Source: an uncultured Pelagibacteraceae bacterium (GTDB lineage Bacteria > Pseudomonadota > Alphaproteobacteria > Pelagibacterales > Pelagibacteraceae). Taken from it: a stretch of DNA of 64,000 bases. Under the pieces are notes generated by a model, which was given only the letters and a program-made list of their open reading frames with translations, had not been told where the DNA came from and ran no database searches. The DNA lies in assembly GCA_902604795.1 (NCBI GenBank), contig CACKZV010000002.1, positions 94,061 to 158,060 of the forward strand, given 5' to 3'. Each line of letters starts with the position of its first letter. The first letter of the stretch is position 1. Both the position numbers and the translations under genes were made by a program. Shown piece after piece: positions 20,650 to 31,299 of the stretch.

Positions 20650-21206
20650 AAAAATATTTAATTTTTTTTTTTATTTTATTTTTTAATTTGAGTGCACAAA
20701 GTTCTACAAATCAAGAAATTATAAGTCATTTAAAAAAAATAAACTCCTTAGAATTTAAATTTATACAAAAAATAGATAACAATAATATTGAACAAGGTGA
20801 ATGTATTATTTTATATCCCAAAAAAATTCTTTGTAAGTATTATGATATTTATAATAAAATCCTAGTTTCAAATGGTAAATCTTTAGTAATTAATTCAGAT
20901 AAAATCAAAAATTATTATAGATATCCTTTAGATAAAACACCTTTAAATTTTATTTTAGATAAAAATTTTTTAATTTCGAAAATGAAAGAAGTAGAAAATG
21001 ACAAAAATTATCCTTTTTATTATGTATTCAATTTTGAATTTGAAAATAATCTAATTAAAGTTTTCTTTGATAAGGCGAGTTTAGATTTAATAGGTTGGGA
21101 GACAAAAGACATATACCAGAATCAAATACAGACTTTTTTAAGTGATATTAATATTAATGTTAATGTTGAAGAAAAAATATTTTCTTTGCAAAAATATATT
21201 AATTAA
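20646..21206 (+). CDS. LolA-like outer-membrane lipoprotein carrier
   Basis: Signal peptide, LolA-like beta-sheet pattern, 4-nt overlap downstream of ftsK. Confidence 0.7.
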   Translation: MKKYLIFFFILFFNLSAQSSTNQEIISHLKKINSLEFKFIQKIDNNNIEQGECIILYPKKILCKYYDIYNKILVSNGKSLVINSDKIKNYYRYPLDKTPLNFILDKNFLISKMKEVENDKNYPFYYVFNFEFENNLIKVFFDKASLDLIGWETKDIYQNQIQTFLSDININVNVEEKIFSLQKYIN

Positions 21207-21711
21207 CCTCAACATTTATTTTTTCAGATTTAAATACCTGCATTCCTCTGGCTAAATAATTTTTAATTGCATTTTCATGATCTAGTGAACAAGTATGGAG
21301 CCAAACTCTTGTCATACCTTCCTCAAATAATTTATGAATAGCCTGAGTAAGAAGATAGCCTCCACACTTCTTACCAAAATATTCCTCCAAAATACCGAAA
21401 TAGGCGATTTCAGAATGATTATGGTCGAGATCACGAACAGTTTCATAATATCCAGCTAGGTTGTTATTATCCTTCAAAACAAAGGTTTTTATTCTAGGAT
21501 TTTCAACATACTCAATCCATTTTTTATCTCCCCAGGTTAATCTATCTATCCATCTATGTTTTCTTCCAATTTGTTTATAGAAAAATTTGTTTAGATGGAA
21601 ATCTGGTGGGTCTACTTCACAAATTTTAAAATTTGAACCTGGACTTTTTGAACGGTTTAGATCTCTTATTGAATTTATTTCTAAAAAACTTCTGTCTACG
21701 TTAATTTTCAC
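21199..21711 (-). CDS. GNAT family N-acetyltransferase
   Basis: IAYFGILEEYFGKKCGGYLLTQAIHKLFEEGMTRVWLHTCSLDHENAIKNYLARGM. Confidence 0.88.
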   Translation of the reverse strand: MKINVDRSFLEINSIRDLNRSKSPGSNFKICEVDPPDFHLNKFFYKQIGRKHRWIDRLTWGDKKWIEYVENPRIKTFVLKDNNNLAGYYETVRDLDHNHSEIAYFGILEEYFGKKCGGYLLTQAIHKLFEEGMTRVWLHTCSLDHENAIKNYLARGMQVFKSEKINVEVN

Positions 21712-22073
21712 GAGACCATTTTACCGATTTTCTCACCACCAAACAAATGAAAATGCAGATGTGGAACTTCTTGTCCACCGTCTTCACTTATATTTGCTAG
21801 TGCTCTATATCCTTTACCACTGAGAGCAGATATTTTTAATTTATTTGCTACAATATTTATACCTTTTATTAATCCAACTATTTCTTCAGGAGATGCATTT
21901 TGACTAAAGTCATCTAAGTCAACATATTTTCCTTTTGGAATTATTAAAGCATGAATTTTTTTTTGAGGATTTATATCATGAAAGGATAAAACATATTTAT
22001 CCTCATAAATTTTATTACAAGGTATTTCATTTCTTAATATTTTTGCAAATATGTTATTATCATCATAACTCAT
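21708..22073 (-). CDS. HIT family protein
   Basis: DNNIFAKILRNEIPCNKIYED ... GGQEVPHLHFHLFGG. Confidence 0.95.
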   Translation of the reverse strand: MSYDDNNIFAKILRNEIPCNKIYEDKYVLSFHDINPQKKIHALIIPKGKYVDLDDFSQNASPEEIVGLIKGINIVANKLKISALSGKGYRALANISEDGGQEVPHLHFHLFGGEKIGKMVS

Positions 22074-22075
22074 AG

Positions 22076-22963
22076 TTAAATTTTTTCTAAAACAGATTTT
22101 ACTGTTTCACCCATAACAGATGGATTTTTGGAAATTGTAATTCCACATTCTTTAAGAATTTCAACTTTTTCAATTGCACTTTCTCCATAAGCTGAAACTA
22201 TTGCACCTGCATGACCCATCACTCTTCCTTTTGGTGCAGTTAGTCCAGCTATATAAGCAATAACTGGTTTCTTCATATTTTCTTTTGCAAATTCACCTGC
22301 TGCAACCTCTTGAGGACCACCAATTTCACCAATCATCAATATTGCATCTGTCTCGTCATCTGTTTCAAACTTTTCAATTATGTCTCTAAATGAGCTACCG
22401 TTTATTGGATCGCCACCAATACCAACACTTGTTGAAACACCTATATTTAAATTTTTAAGTTGCTGAGCAGCTTCATACCCTAATGTTCCTGACCTACTAA
22501 TAATTCCAATTCTGCCTTCTTTATAAATATGTCCAGGCATTATCCCAAGCATTGATTTTCCAGGACTGATAATCCCCGCACAGTTTGGTCCAACTAATGT
22601 CATTTTAGAACTTTTAGTGTATCTTCTCATATACCTTTTTATTCTGATCATGTCGTGAGAAGGTATCCCATCAACTATTGCTACACATATTTTTATTCCA
22701 GCATCAGCTGCTTCCATTGCAGAATCCGCAGCAAAAGCTGGCGGCACAAATAAAATTGAAGCGTCGGCTCCTGTTTCGTTAACTGCATCTTTAACTGTAT
22801 TAAACACTGGTAAATTTAAATGTTTTGAACCTCCTTTTCCTGGAGTTACCCCACCAACTACATTTGATCCATATTTTATCATCTCATCTGCATGAAAAGA
22901 GCCCATTTTACCTGTGAAACCTTGAATAATTATCTTACTATTTTTATCTACAAGCACAGTCAT
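22076..22963 (-). CDS. Succinyl-CoA/malate-CoA ligase alpha-type subunit; MtkB-like
   Basis: GPNCAGIISPGKSMLGIMPGHIY, SRSGTLGYEAA, GHAGAIVS; RIKRYMRRY and MtkB-like variants; adjacent malyl-CoA lyase-like gene. Confidence 0.88.
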   Translation of the reverse strand: MTVLVDKNSKIIIQGFTGKMGSFHADEMIKYGSNVVGGVTPGKGGSKHLNLPVFNTVKDAVNETGADASILFVPPAFAADSAMEAADAGIKICVAIVDGIPSHDMIRIKRYMRRYTKSSKMTLVGPNCAGIISPGKSMLGIMPGHIYKEGRIGIISRSGTLGYEAAQQLKNLNIGVSTSVGIGGDPINGSSFRDIIEKFETDDETDAILMIGEIGGPQEVAAGEFAKENMKKPVIAYIAGLTAPKGRVMGHAGAIVSAYGESAIEKVEILKECGITISKNPSVMGETVKSVLEKI

Positions 22964-22966
22964 GAT

Positions 22967-24130
22967 TTACTTATTTAATGCTGCAACTGCTTTATTAGCT
23001 GCATCCTCTAATGTGTTTGCCTCTATATAATTTATTTTACTCTCTTTTAAAATTTGATTTCCTTTTTCAACATTAGTTCCTGCTAAACGAATGACTAATG
23101 GAACTTTAATCTCAATTTTTTTCAATGCATCTACAATACCTTCTGCAACCCAATCACATCTATTAATACCAGCAAAAATATTTACAAGAATTACTTTAAC
23201 TTTTTCATCCATTGTAACTAATTTAAATGCTTTAACTATTTTTTCTGGTGTTGCACCACCCCCAACATCTAAAAAGTTTGCAGGTGCACCTCCAGCTAAT
23301 TTTATCATATCCATAGATGCCATTGCAAGTCCAGCACCATTAATAATATTACCTATATTCCCATCTAAGCTGACATAGTTTAAACCTCTATCTGATGCAA
23401 AAATTTCTTTTGAGTCTTCTTGTGTTTTATCTCTTAGTTCAGAAACTTGACTTCGTCTAAACATTGCGTTGTTATCAAAACTCATTTTACAGTCTAATGC
23501 TAATATTTGTTTTTGTTTTGAAATAACCAATGGATTAACTTCAACCATTGTTGCATCTAATTCACTAAAAGCTTTATAACACCCAATAATAGTATCAGAA
23601 GCTCTTCTAATTAAATCTGGCTCTATACCAAGACCAAATGCTAATTCTCTAGCTTGGAAATTTTGCATTCCAACTGCAACTTCAATTTTAGATCTAATAA
23701 TTGTTTCTGGTTTTTCCTTTGAAATTTCTTCAACACTCATTCCACCTTCTGTCGATGCAACAACCATAATACTCTCTGAACTTCTATCAAAAACTAATCC
23801 TAAATATAATTCCTTTTCAATATCTGTAGCTTCTTCAATATAAATTCTATTTACAATTTTTCCTTCAGGGCCTGTTTGATTTGTAACTAATTTTTTTCCT
23901 AGTAATTTATCTGTAGCTTGAGCAACTTCTAATGGAGTATTGCAAACAATTATCCCTCCAGCCTTTCCTCTGGCACCAGAATGAATTTGCGCCTTTACTA
24001 CCCATTTTGATCCACCAATTTCTCTGGCTTTATTCTCAGCATTCTCAGGGCTGTAAACAATTCCACCTCGAGGTATTGTTACTCCAAAGTTTGAAAGTAT
24101 TTTCTTTGCTTGATATTCGTGAATGTCCAT
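22967..24130 (-). CDS. Succinyl-CoA/malate-CoA ligase beta-type subunit; MtkA-like
   Basis: MDIHEYQAKKIL, KAQIHSGARGKAGGI, FLDVGGGATPEK, NIFAGINRCDWVAEGIV (MtkA-type variant of the SucC NIFGGIVRCD segment). Confidence 0.88.
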   Translation of the reverse strand: MDIHEYQAKKILSNFGVTIPRGGIVYSPENAENKAREIGGSKWVVKAQIHSGARGKAGGIIVCNTPLEVAQATDKLLGKKLVTNQTGPEGKIVNRIYIEEATDIEKELYLGLVFDRSSESIMVVASTEGGMSVEEISKEKPETIIRSKIEVAVGMQNFQARELAFGLGIEPDLIRRASDTIIGCYKAFSELDATMVEVNPLVISKQKQILALDCKMSFDNNAMFRRSQVSELRDKTQEDSKEIFASDRGLNYVSLDGNIGNIINGAGLAMASMDMIKLAGGAPANFLDVGGGATPEKIVKAFKLVTMDEKVKVILVNIFAGINRCDWVAEGIVDALKKIEIKVPLVIRLAGTNVEKGNQILKESKINYIEANTLEDAANKAVAALNK

Positions 24131-24138
24131 AATTTTAT

Positions 24139-25077
24139 TTATTTATTATGGATTAACTTGTCTATATTTACAATGTTTTCAGCCATTCTAGCTGATGCAG
24201 CATCTATCATCCTGCCATCAAGCTGAGCAGCTCCTTTACCCTCTTTTGCAGCCTTTTCTAACTCTTCTAAGATCCTTTTAGCCTTGGTAACTTCTGCTTC
24301 TGGTGGAGAGAATACATTATTTGCTAATTCAATTTGTGAAGGATGTATAGCCCATTTACCCTCAATACCAATTGCAGCACCTCTTTTAGCAGCTTCTGTA
24401 TAGGCTTCTGGATCGTTAAAGTCTCCAAAGGGTCCGTCAATTGGCCTAAGTCCATATGCTCTACAAGTCATAACTAATTCAGATAAACCGTGATGCCACT
24501 GATCACCTGGATAATTTTCATTAAGACCACCTATAACAGTTGTTCTAGCTCTTAAACTAGCAGCATAGTCTGCAACACCAAAATGTAATGCCTCTAATCT
24601 TTCACTTGAAGTTGCAATTTCTTTAATATTAGACATTCCTAATGCTGTCTCAATTAAACACTCAATTCCAATTTTATTTTTTAATTTTTTATTTGTTTCT
24701 ATTTGAGTTAATAAACAGTCAACCATATAAACATCACTTGCTGTACCTGCTTTTGGAAGTAAAATTGTATCTACATTATCTCCAGCTTGTTCAACAATCT
24801 CTATCAAATCTGAATACATGTAATGAGTATCTAAACTATTTATTCGGACTGAAATAGTTTTACCATTACCTCTCCAATCTATTTCATTCAAAGCTTTAAT
24901 AACATTTACTCTAGCAGTAGTTTTATCATTGGGAGAAACTGCATCTTCTAAATCTAAAAAAACATAATCTGCTGCTGAACTAAGAGCTTTCTCAAACATT
25001 TTAGGTGATGAACCTGGAACTGCTAATTCACTTCTTTGTAATCTTGGTCTTGCAGGTTTATAAAATTTATGACTCAT
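24139..25077 (-). CDS. mcl: CitE/HpcH-family lyase, malyl-CoA (beta-methylmalyl-CoA) lyase-like
   Basis: RLQRSELAVPGSSPKMFEKA, DYVFLDLEDAVSPNDK, HFGVADYAAS, GIEGKWAIHPSQ motifs. Confidence 0.85.
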   Translation of the reverse strand: MSHKFYKPARPRLQRSELAVPGSSPKMFEKALSSAADYVFLDLEDAVSPNDKTTARVNVIKALNEIDWRGNGKTISVRINSLDTHYMYSDLIEIVEQAGDNVDTILLPKAGTASDVYMVDCLLTQIETNKKLKNKIGIECLIETALGMSNIKEIATSSERLEALHFGVADYAASLRARTTVIGGLNENYPGDQWHHGLSELVMTCRAYGLRPIDGPFGDFNDPEAYTEAAKRGAAIGIEGKWAIHPSQIELANNVFSPPEAEVTKAKRILEELEKAAKEGKGAAQLDGRMIDAASARMAENIVNIDKLIHNK

Positions 25078-25346
25078 TTTTTTCTTTTATCTAGTTCACC
25101 CATTACATCTTCAATTTTTATATTGTTTGCCTCAAGGTACATTATTAAATGATAAAATACATCAGCTGCTTCATGAATTTTATTTGAATCTTCTTCAACC
25201 GCCTCAATAAGTTCATTTATTTCTTCAAGTACTTTTGCTTTGCTTAAAGATTTATCACTTAGAAGTTTATTAGTATACGAACCATCAACTGGTGAAGATT
25301 TTCTTTCTCTTGCAAGTATAAATAGGCTCTCAAGGGTATTTAGCAT
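25074..25346 (-). CDS. hisE: Phosphoribosyl-ATP pyrophosphatase
   Basis: LARERKSSPVDGSYTNKLL...KVLEEINELIEA...HEAADVFYHLIMYL; start trimmed to MLNTLESLF next to the hisF stop. Confidence 0.88.
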   Translation of the reverse strand: MLNTLESLFILARERKSSPVDGSYTNKLLSDKSLSKAKVLEEINELIEAVEEDSNKIHEAADVFYHLIMYLEANNIKIEDVMGELDKRKK

Positions 25347-25347
25347 C

Positions 25348-26103
25348 TCAAATCCTAACAGGTATTCCTTTTGAGTCCAAATATTCTTTAGCTTCTTTGA
25401 TAGAATATTTACCATAGTGAAATATAGATGCTGCCAAAACCGCACTAGCATTGCCTAATTTGATGCCGTCGACTAAATGATCAAGATCACCAACTCCTCC
25501 TGACGCTATTGTGGGTATATTTACCATTAAAGAAATTTTAGACATAAGATCAATGTCATAGCCTTCCTGAGTACCATCTCTATCCATTGAAGTGACCAAT
25601 AACTCGCCTGCTCCACTCTCTTCCATCTTTTTTGCAAACTCTAAAGCGTTAATTCCAGTATTTTTTCGTCCACCATGGGTAAAAACCTCCCATTTCTCTC
25701 CATTTTTCTTAGCATCTATTGCAACGACGATACATTGAGAACCAAATTTTTTTGAACTTTGAGCTACAACATCAGCGTTTTGTACTGCAGCCGTATTAAT
25801 TGAAACTTTATCAGCCCCACAGTTTAAAAGTTTACTAATATCTTCTACACTTCTAACTCCACCACCAACGGTTAAAGGTACAAAACATTTTTTAGAAGTA
25901 TCTTTTACAACTTCGTAAATTGTATCTCTATTTTCATTTGAGGCAGTGATGTCTAAAAAACAAATTTCATCAGCCCCACCATCACTATAGATCTTTGCTT
26001 GTTCAACAGGGTCGCCTGCATCTTGTAAATCAACAAAGTTTATACCTTTTACAACTCTTCCATTTTTAACATCTAAACAAGGTATAATTCTATTTTTAAG
26101 CAT
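25348..26103 (-). CDS. hisF: Imidazole glycerol phosphate synthase cyclase subunit
   Basis: [37 protein letters not shown]. Confidence 0.97.
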   Translation of the reverse strand: MLKNRIIPCLDVKNGRVVKGINFVDLQDAGDPVEQAKIYSDGGADEICFLDITASNENRDTIYEVVKDTSKKCFVPLTVGGGVRSVEDISKLLNCGADKVSINTAAVQNADVVAQSSKKFGSQCIVVAIDAKKNGEKWEVFTHGGRKNTGINALEFAKKMEESGAGELLVTSMDRDGTQEGYDIDLMSKISLMVNIPTIASGGVGDLDHLVDGIKLGNASAVLAASIFHYGKYSIKEAKEYLDSKGIPVRI

Positions 26104-26821
26104 CTATCTCTTTCGCAAGTTCATCTAATTTAATATCACCATCATATATAGCTTTACCAACTATAATTCCCTCTATATTTTTATTGCTTAAATCTTTAGC
26201 TTTTTTTATATCATCTATCGAAGAAACACCTCCAGATATAATTACAGGACAATTTGAATTATTAGCAATGTTTTCTGTTTCTTCAAAATTAGGACTTAAC
26301 TTCATCCCATCTCTATTAATATCTGTATAAATTAATCTACTAATTCCAAAATCATTTACCTCTTTTAAAAAATCTAAAGTTTTTATATTTGAATTTTCCT
26401 TCCAACCAGAAACAGATAAAAAACCATCTTTAGCATCTAAGCCTAAAGCAATTTTATCTGGAAATTTTTCACACGCCTTTTTTAAAAAATATTTATCTTT
26501 TATTGCAGCACTTCCTAAAATTACTTTCTCAACTCCTGCTTCAGCATATTTTTTAATACTTTCATAATTTCTAATACCTCCACCAATTTCAATTTTAAGA
26601 TCAAATTTACCCAAAATTTCTTTTATAATATCAATATTTACAATCTCTCCATTGAGAGCGCCATCTAAATCAACGATATGTAAATTATTAAACCCATGAT
26701 CTTTATATTTGCCAGCTTGATCAACTGGTGACATCTCATACTCAGTTTTGTTATCAAAATCCCCTTTAACTAACCTAACACATTTTCTATCTTTTATGTC
26801 TATGGCTGGAAAAATTTTCAT
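26096..26821 (-). CDS. hisA: ProFAR isomerase
   Basis: [43 protein letters not shown]. Confidence 0.97.
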   Translation of the reverse strand: MKIFPAIDIKDRKCVRLVKGDFDNKTEYEMSPVDQAGKYKDHGFNNLHIVDLDGALNGEIVNIDIIKEILGKFDLKIEIGGGIRNYESIKKYAEAGVEKVILGSAAIKDKYFLKKACEKFPDKIALGLDAKDGFLSVSGWKENSNIKTLDFLKEVNDFGISRLIYTDINRDGMKLSPNFEETENIANNSNCPVIISGGVSSIDDIKKAKDLSNKNIEGIIVGKAIYDGDIKLDELAKEIDA

Positions 26822-27675
26822 TTATTAAATCTATAAAAGTTATTATTATAAAAAATTTCATCTTGCCCAATTCTATCAAAAAATGAAAAATTTTTTGATT
26901 CAAAAAAAGTTTTATAATTAAATTTATCTGGAACATTATTTTCTACTGAGATTACTTTGATTGTATATTTATTAAAATCGATTGATTTTAATAAATCTAG
27001 TTCTTCACCTTCAATATCGATTGATAAATAATCAATTTCCAAATTACTTGTTATCTCTTTTTCAAATGTTGTTGTAGTAATTTTTGATATTTTTGTTTTA
27101 CTATTTTCATTATTTTTGATTAATTCAATTGCAGTATTGTTTTCATTGTTTATTCCACTCATTTGAGTAAGTCCTTCAATAACCTCCATAAACTCAACAT
27201 TTTTTATCTTATTGCTTATTGCTTTATTCACAATTTTACACTTTCGATTGTTTTTAAGCTTGTCGTATTGAATCTTGGATGCTTCTATTGCAATTCCTTC
27301 CCAATTTAAAAATCTCTCAAAATGGTAACAATTACTGCCAATGATTCCATCGTATGCTCCTATCTCTACAAAAAAACCTATATTTTTATTTTGAAAAAAA
27401 TGGTTTTTAATAATTTTATCTTGTCCTGCTTGTGAAAAAAATTTCTCATTCCAAAAAAAATTTTTTTCGCATTTCCAGATTTTTTCTCTTATCATTCCTC
27501 TTAAAACATGGAATTTCTTTTCTGAATATTCATTTGGTACTTGATCAATCAAATGGCTATAAATTTTGTGTGCGTGAATTTTCCCCTCTAAATTTTTTTC
27601 AAAAAGCTCTTGCGCTTCCTTAAAAGCGACCGACACGTCTTTTCCAACTAAATGACTTAGATCTATATTTTTCAT
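26818..27675 (-). CDS. FkbM family methyltransferase
   Basis: FSQAGQDKII...GFFVEIGAYDGIIGSNCYHFER...GIAIEAS...IDYLSIDIEGEELDLLKSIDF. Confidence 0.88.
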   Translation of the reverse strand: MKNIDLSHLVGKDVSVAFKEAQELFEKNLEGKIHAHKIYSHLIDQVPNEYSEKKFHVLRGMIREKIWKCEKNFFWNEKFFSQAGQDKIIKNHFFQNKNIGFFVEIGAYDGIIGSNCYHFERFLNWEGIAIEASKIQYDKLKNNRKCKIVNKAISNKIKNVEFMEVIEGLTQMSGINNENNTAIELIKNNENSKTKISKITTTTFEKEITSNLEIDYLSIDIEGEELDLLKSIDFNKYTIKVISVENNVPDKFNYKTFFESKNFSFFDRIGQDEIFYNNNFYRFNK

Positions 27676-27677
27676 GT

Positions 27678-28304
27678 TTATAAGTTAATAAAATTTTCAA
27701 TAATTTTTAGGCCAATTTTATCACTTTTTTCAGGGTGAAATTGGGTGCCAAATATATTTTCCTTTTCTACAGCGCAAACAACGTTTGTCGAGTAATCAGT
27801 TGTTGCTAAAATCACAGATTTATCTTCTGGAACAAATTCATAACTATGTACAAAATACATGTGAGCGTTATTCTCTATGCCTTTAAAAATCTTACTTTGA
27901 CTTTTAATGTTAATTTCATTCCAACCTATGTGTGGAAGCTTAAATTTACCGTCTTGGTTATCAATTTTAGATACCTTACCTGAAATCCATCCTAAACCTT
28001 TAGTCTCAACTTCTTCGTAGCCAATATCAGCAAACATTTGAAGCCCCACACAAATTCCAAGAAGTGGTTTTTTACTTTCTAATGCAAATTCATTAAGAGT
28101 ATCTGTCAAACCGTTAATGCTATTGAGCCCATCAATGCAGCTTTTAAAAGAACCTTGTCCTGGTAATACAACTTTATCGCTAGTTTTTATGGTTGAAAGG
28201 TCTGATGTTACTTCAATGTTTACTTTATCTTTTGCAACTTCTTTAAACGAATTAATTACAGAACTTATATTACCTGAATTGTAGTCAACAATTGTGACAT
28301 TCAT
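27678..28304 (-). CDS. hisH: Imidazole glycerol phosphate synthase glutaminase subunit
   Basis: IVDYNSGNISSV, GICVGLQMF, FVHSYEF, GTQFHPEKS. Confidence 0.97.
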   Translation of the reverse strand: MNVTIVDYNSGNISSVINSFKEVAKDKVNIEVTSDLSTIKTSDKVVLPGQGSFKSCIDGLNSINGLTDTLNEFALESKKPLLGICVGLQMFADIGYEEVETKGLGWISGKVSKIDNQDGKFKLPHIGWNEINIKSQSKIFKGIENNAHMYFVHSYEFVPEDKSVILATTDYSTNVVCAVEKENIFGTQFHPEKSDKIGLKIIENFINL

Positions 28305-28309
28305 TAAAT

Positions 28310-28900
28310 TTATAAAGAACCTTTTGTAGAAGGTATTGTAGTTTTATTTCTTGGATCCATTTCTAGAGCAGCTCGTAAAGATCTTGCTAACCCTTTAAAA
28401 CAGGACTCAATAATGTGGTGACTGTTATCCCCGTAAATATTTTCAACGTGTAAGGTAACTCCTGCGGCTTGTGAAAAAGCTTGGAACCATTCTTTAAATA
28501 GTTCTGTATCCATCTCACCTAATTTTTCTACTTTCAATTTTACTTTCCAAATTAAATAAGGTCTATTTGATACATCAATTGCAACTCTAGTTAATGTTTC
28601 ATCCATTGGTATCATTGCATGAGCATATCTTTTAATACCTACAAATTTTTTAGAAGCTTTTTTTAAACATTCGCCAATTGCAATTCCAGTATCTTCAGTT
28701 GTGTGGTGAAGATCAATATGCGTATCACCTTTAGCTTTGATATTCATATCCATTGAAGAGTGTTTAGATAATTGCTCAAGCATGTGATCTAAAAATCCTA
28801 TGCCTGTGTCAACTTTGTACTTACCCTTACCATCAATATTTAAATCAACACTAATGTTAGTCTCTTTTGTTTTTCTACTAATTTTGGCTTTACGTTTCAT
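28310..28900 (-). CDS. hisB: Imidazoleglycerol-phosphate dehydratase
   Basis: [50 protein letters not shown]. Confidence 0.98.
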   Translation of the reverse strand: MKRKAKISRKTKETNISVDLNIDGKGKYKVDTGIGFLDHMLEQLSKHSSMDMNIKAKGDTHIDLHHTTEDTGIAIGECLKKASKKFVGIKRYAHAMIPMDETLTRVAIDVSNRPYLIWKVKLKVEKLGEMDTELFKEWFQAFSQAAGVTLHVENIYGDNSHHIIESCFKGLARSLRAALEMDPRNKTTIPSTKGSL

Positions 28901-28956
28901 AATCTGAAAAAGGTATATATCTATTATTCAATTATGGCAATAATTCCAGGCTCGGT

Positions 28957-28984
28957 CTTGAACTATAAGATTTAGTATCCATCT
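28957..28984 (+). promoter_or_regulatory. Candidate sigma-32 (RpoH) promoter of hslVU
   Basis: CTTGAAC-N14-TCCATCT, close to CTTGAAA-N13-15-CCCATNT, 7 nt before the hslV ATG. Confidence 0.5.
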
Positions 28985-28991
28985 ATAATCC

Positions 28992-29507
28992 ATGACAACA
29001 ATAGTATTAGTAAGAAAAAACAATGAAGTAGTAGTTGCTGGAGATGGCCAAGTTAGTATGGGAAATACAGTAATTAAGAAAACTGCAAATAAAGTTCGTA
29101 AGATTGAGAAAAGAAATGTGATCGCAGGATTTGCTGGATCTACTGCAGATGCATTAACATTATTTGAAAGATTAGAGTCTAAACTAGAAAAACATGCTGG
29201 AAATTTAGCAAGAGCAGCTGTTGAATTAGCTAAAGATTGGCGAACAGATAAGTATTTAAGAAGATTAGAAGCCTTAATGGCAGTTGGTGACAAAGAAAAT
29301 AGTTTTATTATCTCTGGAACAGGTGATGTTTTAGAGCCAGAGGGTGATGTAATTGGAATAGGATCTGGTGGAAATTATGCATTAGCGTCTGCAAAGGTAT
29401 TAATGGATACAGATTTGTCGGCAGAAGAAGTTGCAAAAAAAGCAATTAAAGTTGCATCTGAAATATGTGTTTTCACAAATGATAATTTAAATATAGAGAA
29501 AATTTAA
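28992..29507 (+). CDS. hslV: ATP-dependent protease subunit HslV
   Basis: [27 protein letters not shown]. Confidence 0.98.
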   Translation: MTTIVLVRKNNEVVVAGDGQVSMGNTVIKKTANKVRKIEKRNVIAGFAGSTADALTLFERLESKLEKHAGNLARAAVELAKDWRTDKYLRRLEALMAVGDKENSFIISGTGDVLEPEGDVIGIGSGGNYALASAKVLMDTDLSAEEVAKKAIKVASEICVFTNDNLNIEKI

Positions 29508-29508
29508 T

Positions 29509-30879
29509 ATGGAAAAATCAAATGTCACAACTCTACCAAACGCTAAAGTAAAAAAAGAAAAAAATAATATTCAAAACTCATTATCTCCAAGAGAAATAGT
29601 TTCAGAATTAGATAGATTTGTTGTTGGTCAAAACAATGCAAAGAGAGCTGTCGCAATTGCTTTAAGAAATAGATGGAGAAGACAAGCCTTAGAAGGCGAC
29701 ATGAAAGACGAAGTTCTTCCAAAAAATATTTTAATGATGGGGCCTACTGGAGTTGGTAAAACAGAAATATCTAGAAGATTATCAAAATTAGCTGAGGCAC
29801 CATTTGTAAAAGTTGAAGCAACAAGATTTACTGAAGTAGGTTATGTTGGAAGAGATGTTGAACAAATTATAAGAGATCTGTTAGAAATTGCTATTGCAAT
29901 GGAGAAAGTCAAAAAAAGAAAAGAAGTTCACGCTAAAGCGCAAAAATTAGCTGAAGATAGAGTTCTTGATGCAGTTGTTGGAAATAAAGCAAGTGTTGCA
30001 ACACGAGAAAGTTTTAGAAAAAGATTAAGAGATGGTGATTTAGATGATAATGAGATTGAAATAGCTGTAACTGAAAGTGGTGGTGGAATGCCGTCATTTG
30101 AAATACCCGGGATGCCTGGTGCAAATGTTGGAATGATTAATATTTCAGACATGCTTGGTAAATCTATGGGTCAAAAAGCTAAGAAGAAGAAAATGTCAGT
30201 AAAAGAGTCTCATGAAATTTTACTTAATGAAGAGGCAGATAAATTAATTGAACAAGACAAAATCATTAAGTCAGCAAAAAATACTACTGAAAATAATGGA
30301 ATAGTATTTTTAGATGAAATAGATAAGATTTCAGCGAGAACTGATAGAGTTGGTGGAGATGTTTCAAGAGAAGGTGTGCAAAGAGACTTACTTCCATTAA
30401 TAGAAGGCACAACAGTAAGTACTAAATATGGTCCAATAAAAACTGATCATATATTATTTATAGCTTCAGGAGCCTTCCAGCTAGCAAAGCCATCAGATCT
30501 ATTACCTGAGCTTCAGGGGAGATTACCGATCAGAGTTGAGCTAGATGCATTGAATAGTAAGGATTTTAAGCGAATTTTAAAAGAGCCAGACAATAGTTTA
30601 ATAAAACAATACAAAGCTTTACTTAAAACTGAAAATGTTGATTTAGAATTTACAGAGGATGGCATTGATACCATCGCAACAATTGCAAGTGAAGTAAACA
30701 CAACTGTCGAAAATATAGGTGCTAGAAGACTACATACTATCATTGAAAGAGTTTTAGATGAAATAAGTTTTACAGCAACAGATAGAGCTGGAGAAAAAAT
30801 CAGTATAGACTCGGATTATATTAAGAAAAATATCGGAGAACTAGTTAAAGACGCAGATCTTTCAAAATTTATTTTGTAA
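29509..30879 (+). CDS. hslU: ATP-dependent protease ATPase subunit HslU
   Basis: [40 protein letters not shown]-terminal DLSKFIL. Confidence 0.98.
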   Translation: MEKSNVTTLPNAKVKKEKNNIQNSLSPREIVSELDRFVVGQNNAKRAVAIALRNRWRRQALEGDMKDEVLPKNILMMGPTGVGKTEISRRLSKLAEAPFVKVEATRFTEVGYVGRDVEQIIRDLLEIAIAMEKVKKRKEVHAKAQKLAEDRVLDAVVGNKASVATRESFRKRLRDGDLDDNEIEIAVTESGGGMPSFEIPGMPGANVGMINISDMLGKSMGQKAKKKKMSVKESHEILLNEEADKLIEQDKIIKSAKNTTENNGIVFLDEIDKISARTDRVGGDVSREGVQRDLLPLIEGTTVSTKYGPIKTDHILFIASGAFQLAKPSDLLPELQGRLPIRVELDALNSKDFKRILKEPDNSLIKQYKALLKTENVDLEFTEDGIDTIATIASEVNTTVENIGARRLHTIIERVLDEISFTATDRAGEKISIDSDYIKKNIGELVKDADLSKFIL

Positions 30880-30882
30880 TTC

Positions 30883-31299
30883 CTATTTTTTTTTTCTTAA
30901 AAAAATATCAAAATTTCCTACAGATGGATTTTCAACAGCTTCAAAATCAATACTAACAATTTTATTCATTAACTGATCGTTACTTTTAATAAAATGAGGT
31001 ACTGAGTGTTTTAATATACTTAAATTATTAGATTGGTATGGATCATTTAAATTTTTTGATCTTAAACCCTTTCCCGTAATGACATTAATTTTGTTTACTC
31101 CATTAACAAAACATTCTTCTATATAAGAGGTCATCTTTTGATTTGCTTCCTCTAAAGTATAGCCATGCAAATCAATTGATCTTTCAATATATCTTCTGGG
31201 TCTCAAAGAAGTTTTTTGGTCTTTATTTTCTACTTTATCAGTACTATTTAAGAAATCTTGCCAGTCTTGTTTATCTTTGTCTGATATTTTTTTAATCAA
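30883..31299 (-). CDS. Smr/MutS2 domain protein
   Basis: SIDLHGYTLEEANQKMTSYI...VITGKGLRSK. Confidence 0.92.
   Translation of the reverse strand: MIKKISDKDKQDWQDFLNSTDKVENKDQKTSLRPRRYIERSIDLHGYTLEEANQKMTSYIEECFVNGVNKINVITGKGLRSKNLNDPYQSNNLSILKHSVPHFIKSNDQLMNKIVSIDFEAVENPSVGNFDIFLRKKK

Noticed and set aside
25347-25451. N-terminal extension of the hisE ORF ([12 protein letters not shown]...)
   Set aside because: Lies inside hisF in another frame; the HisE-like sequence begins near MLNTLESLF.
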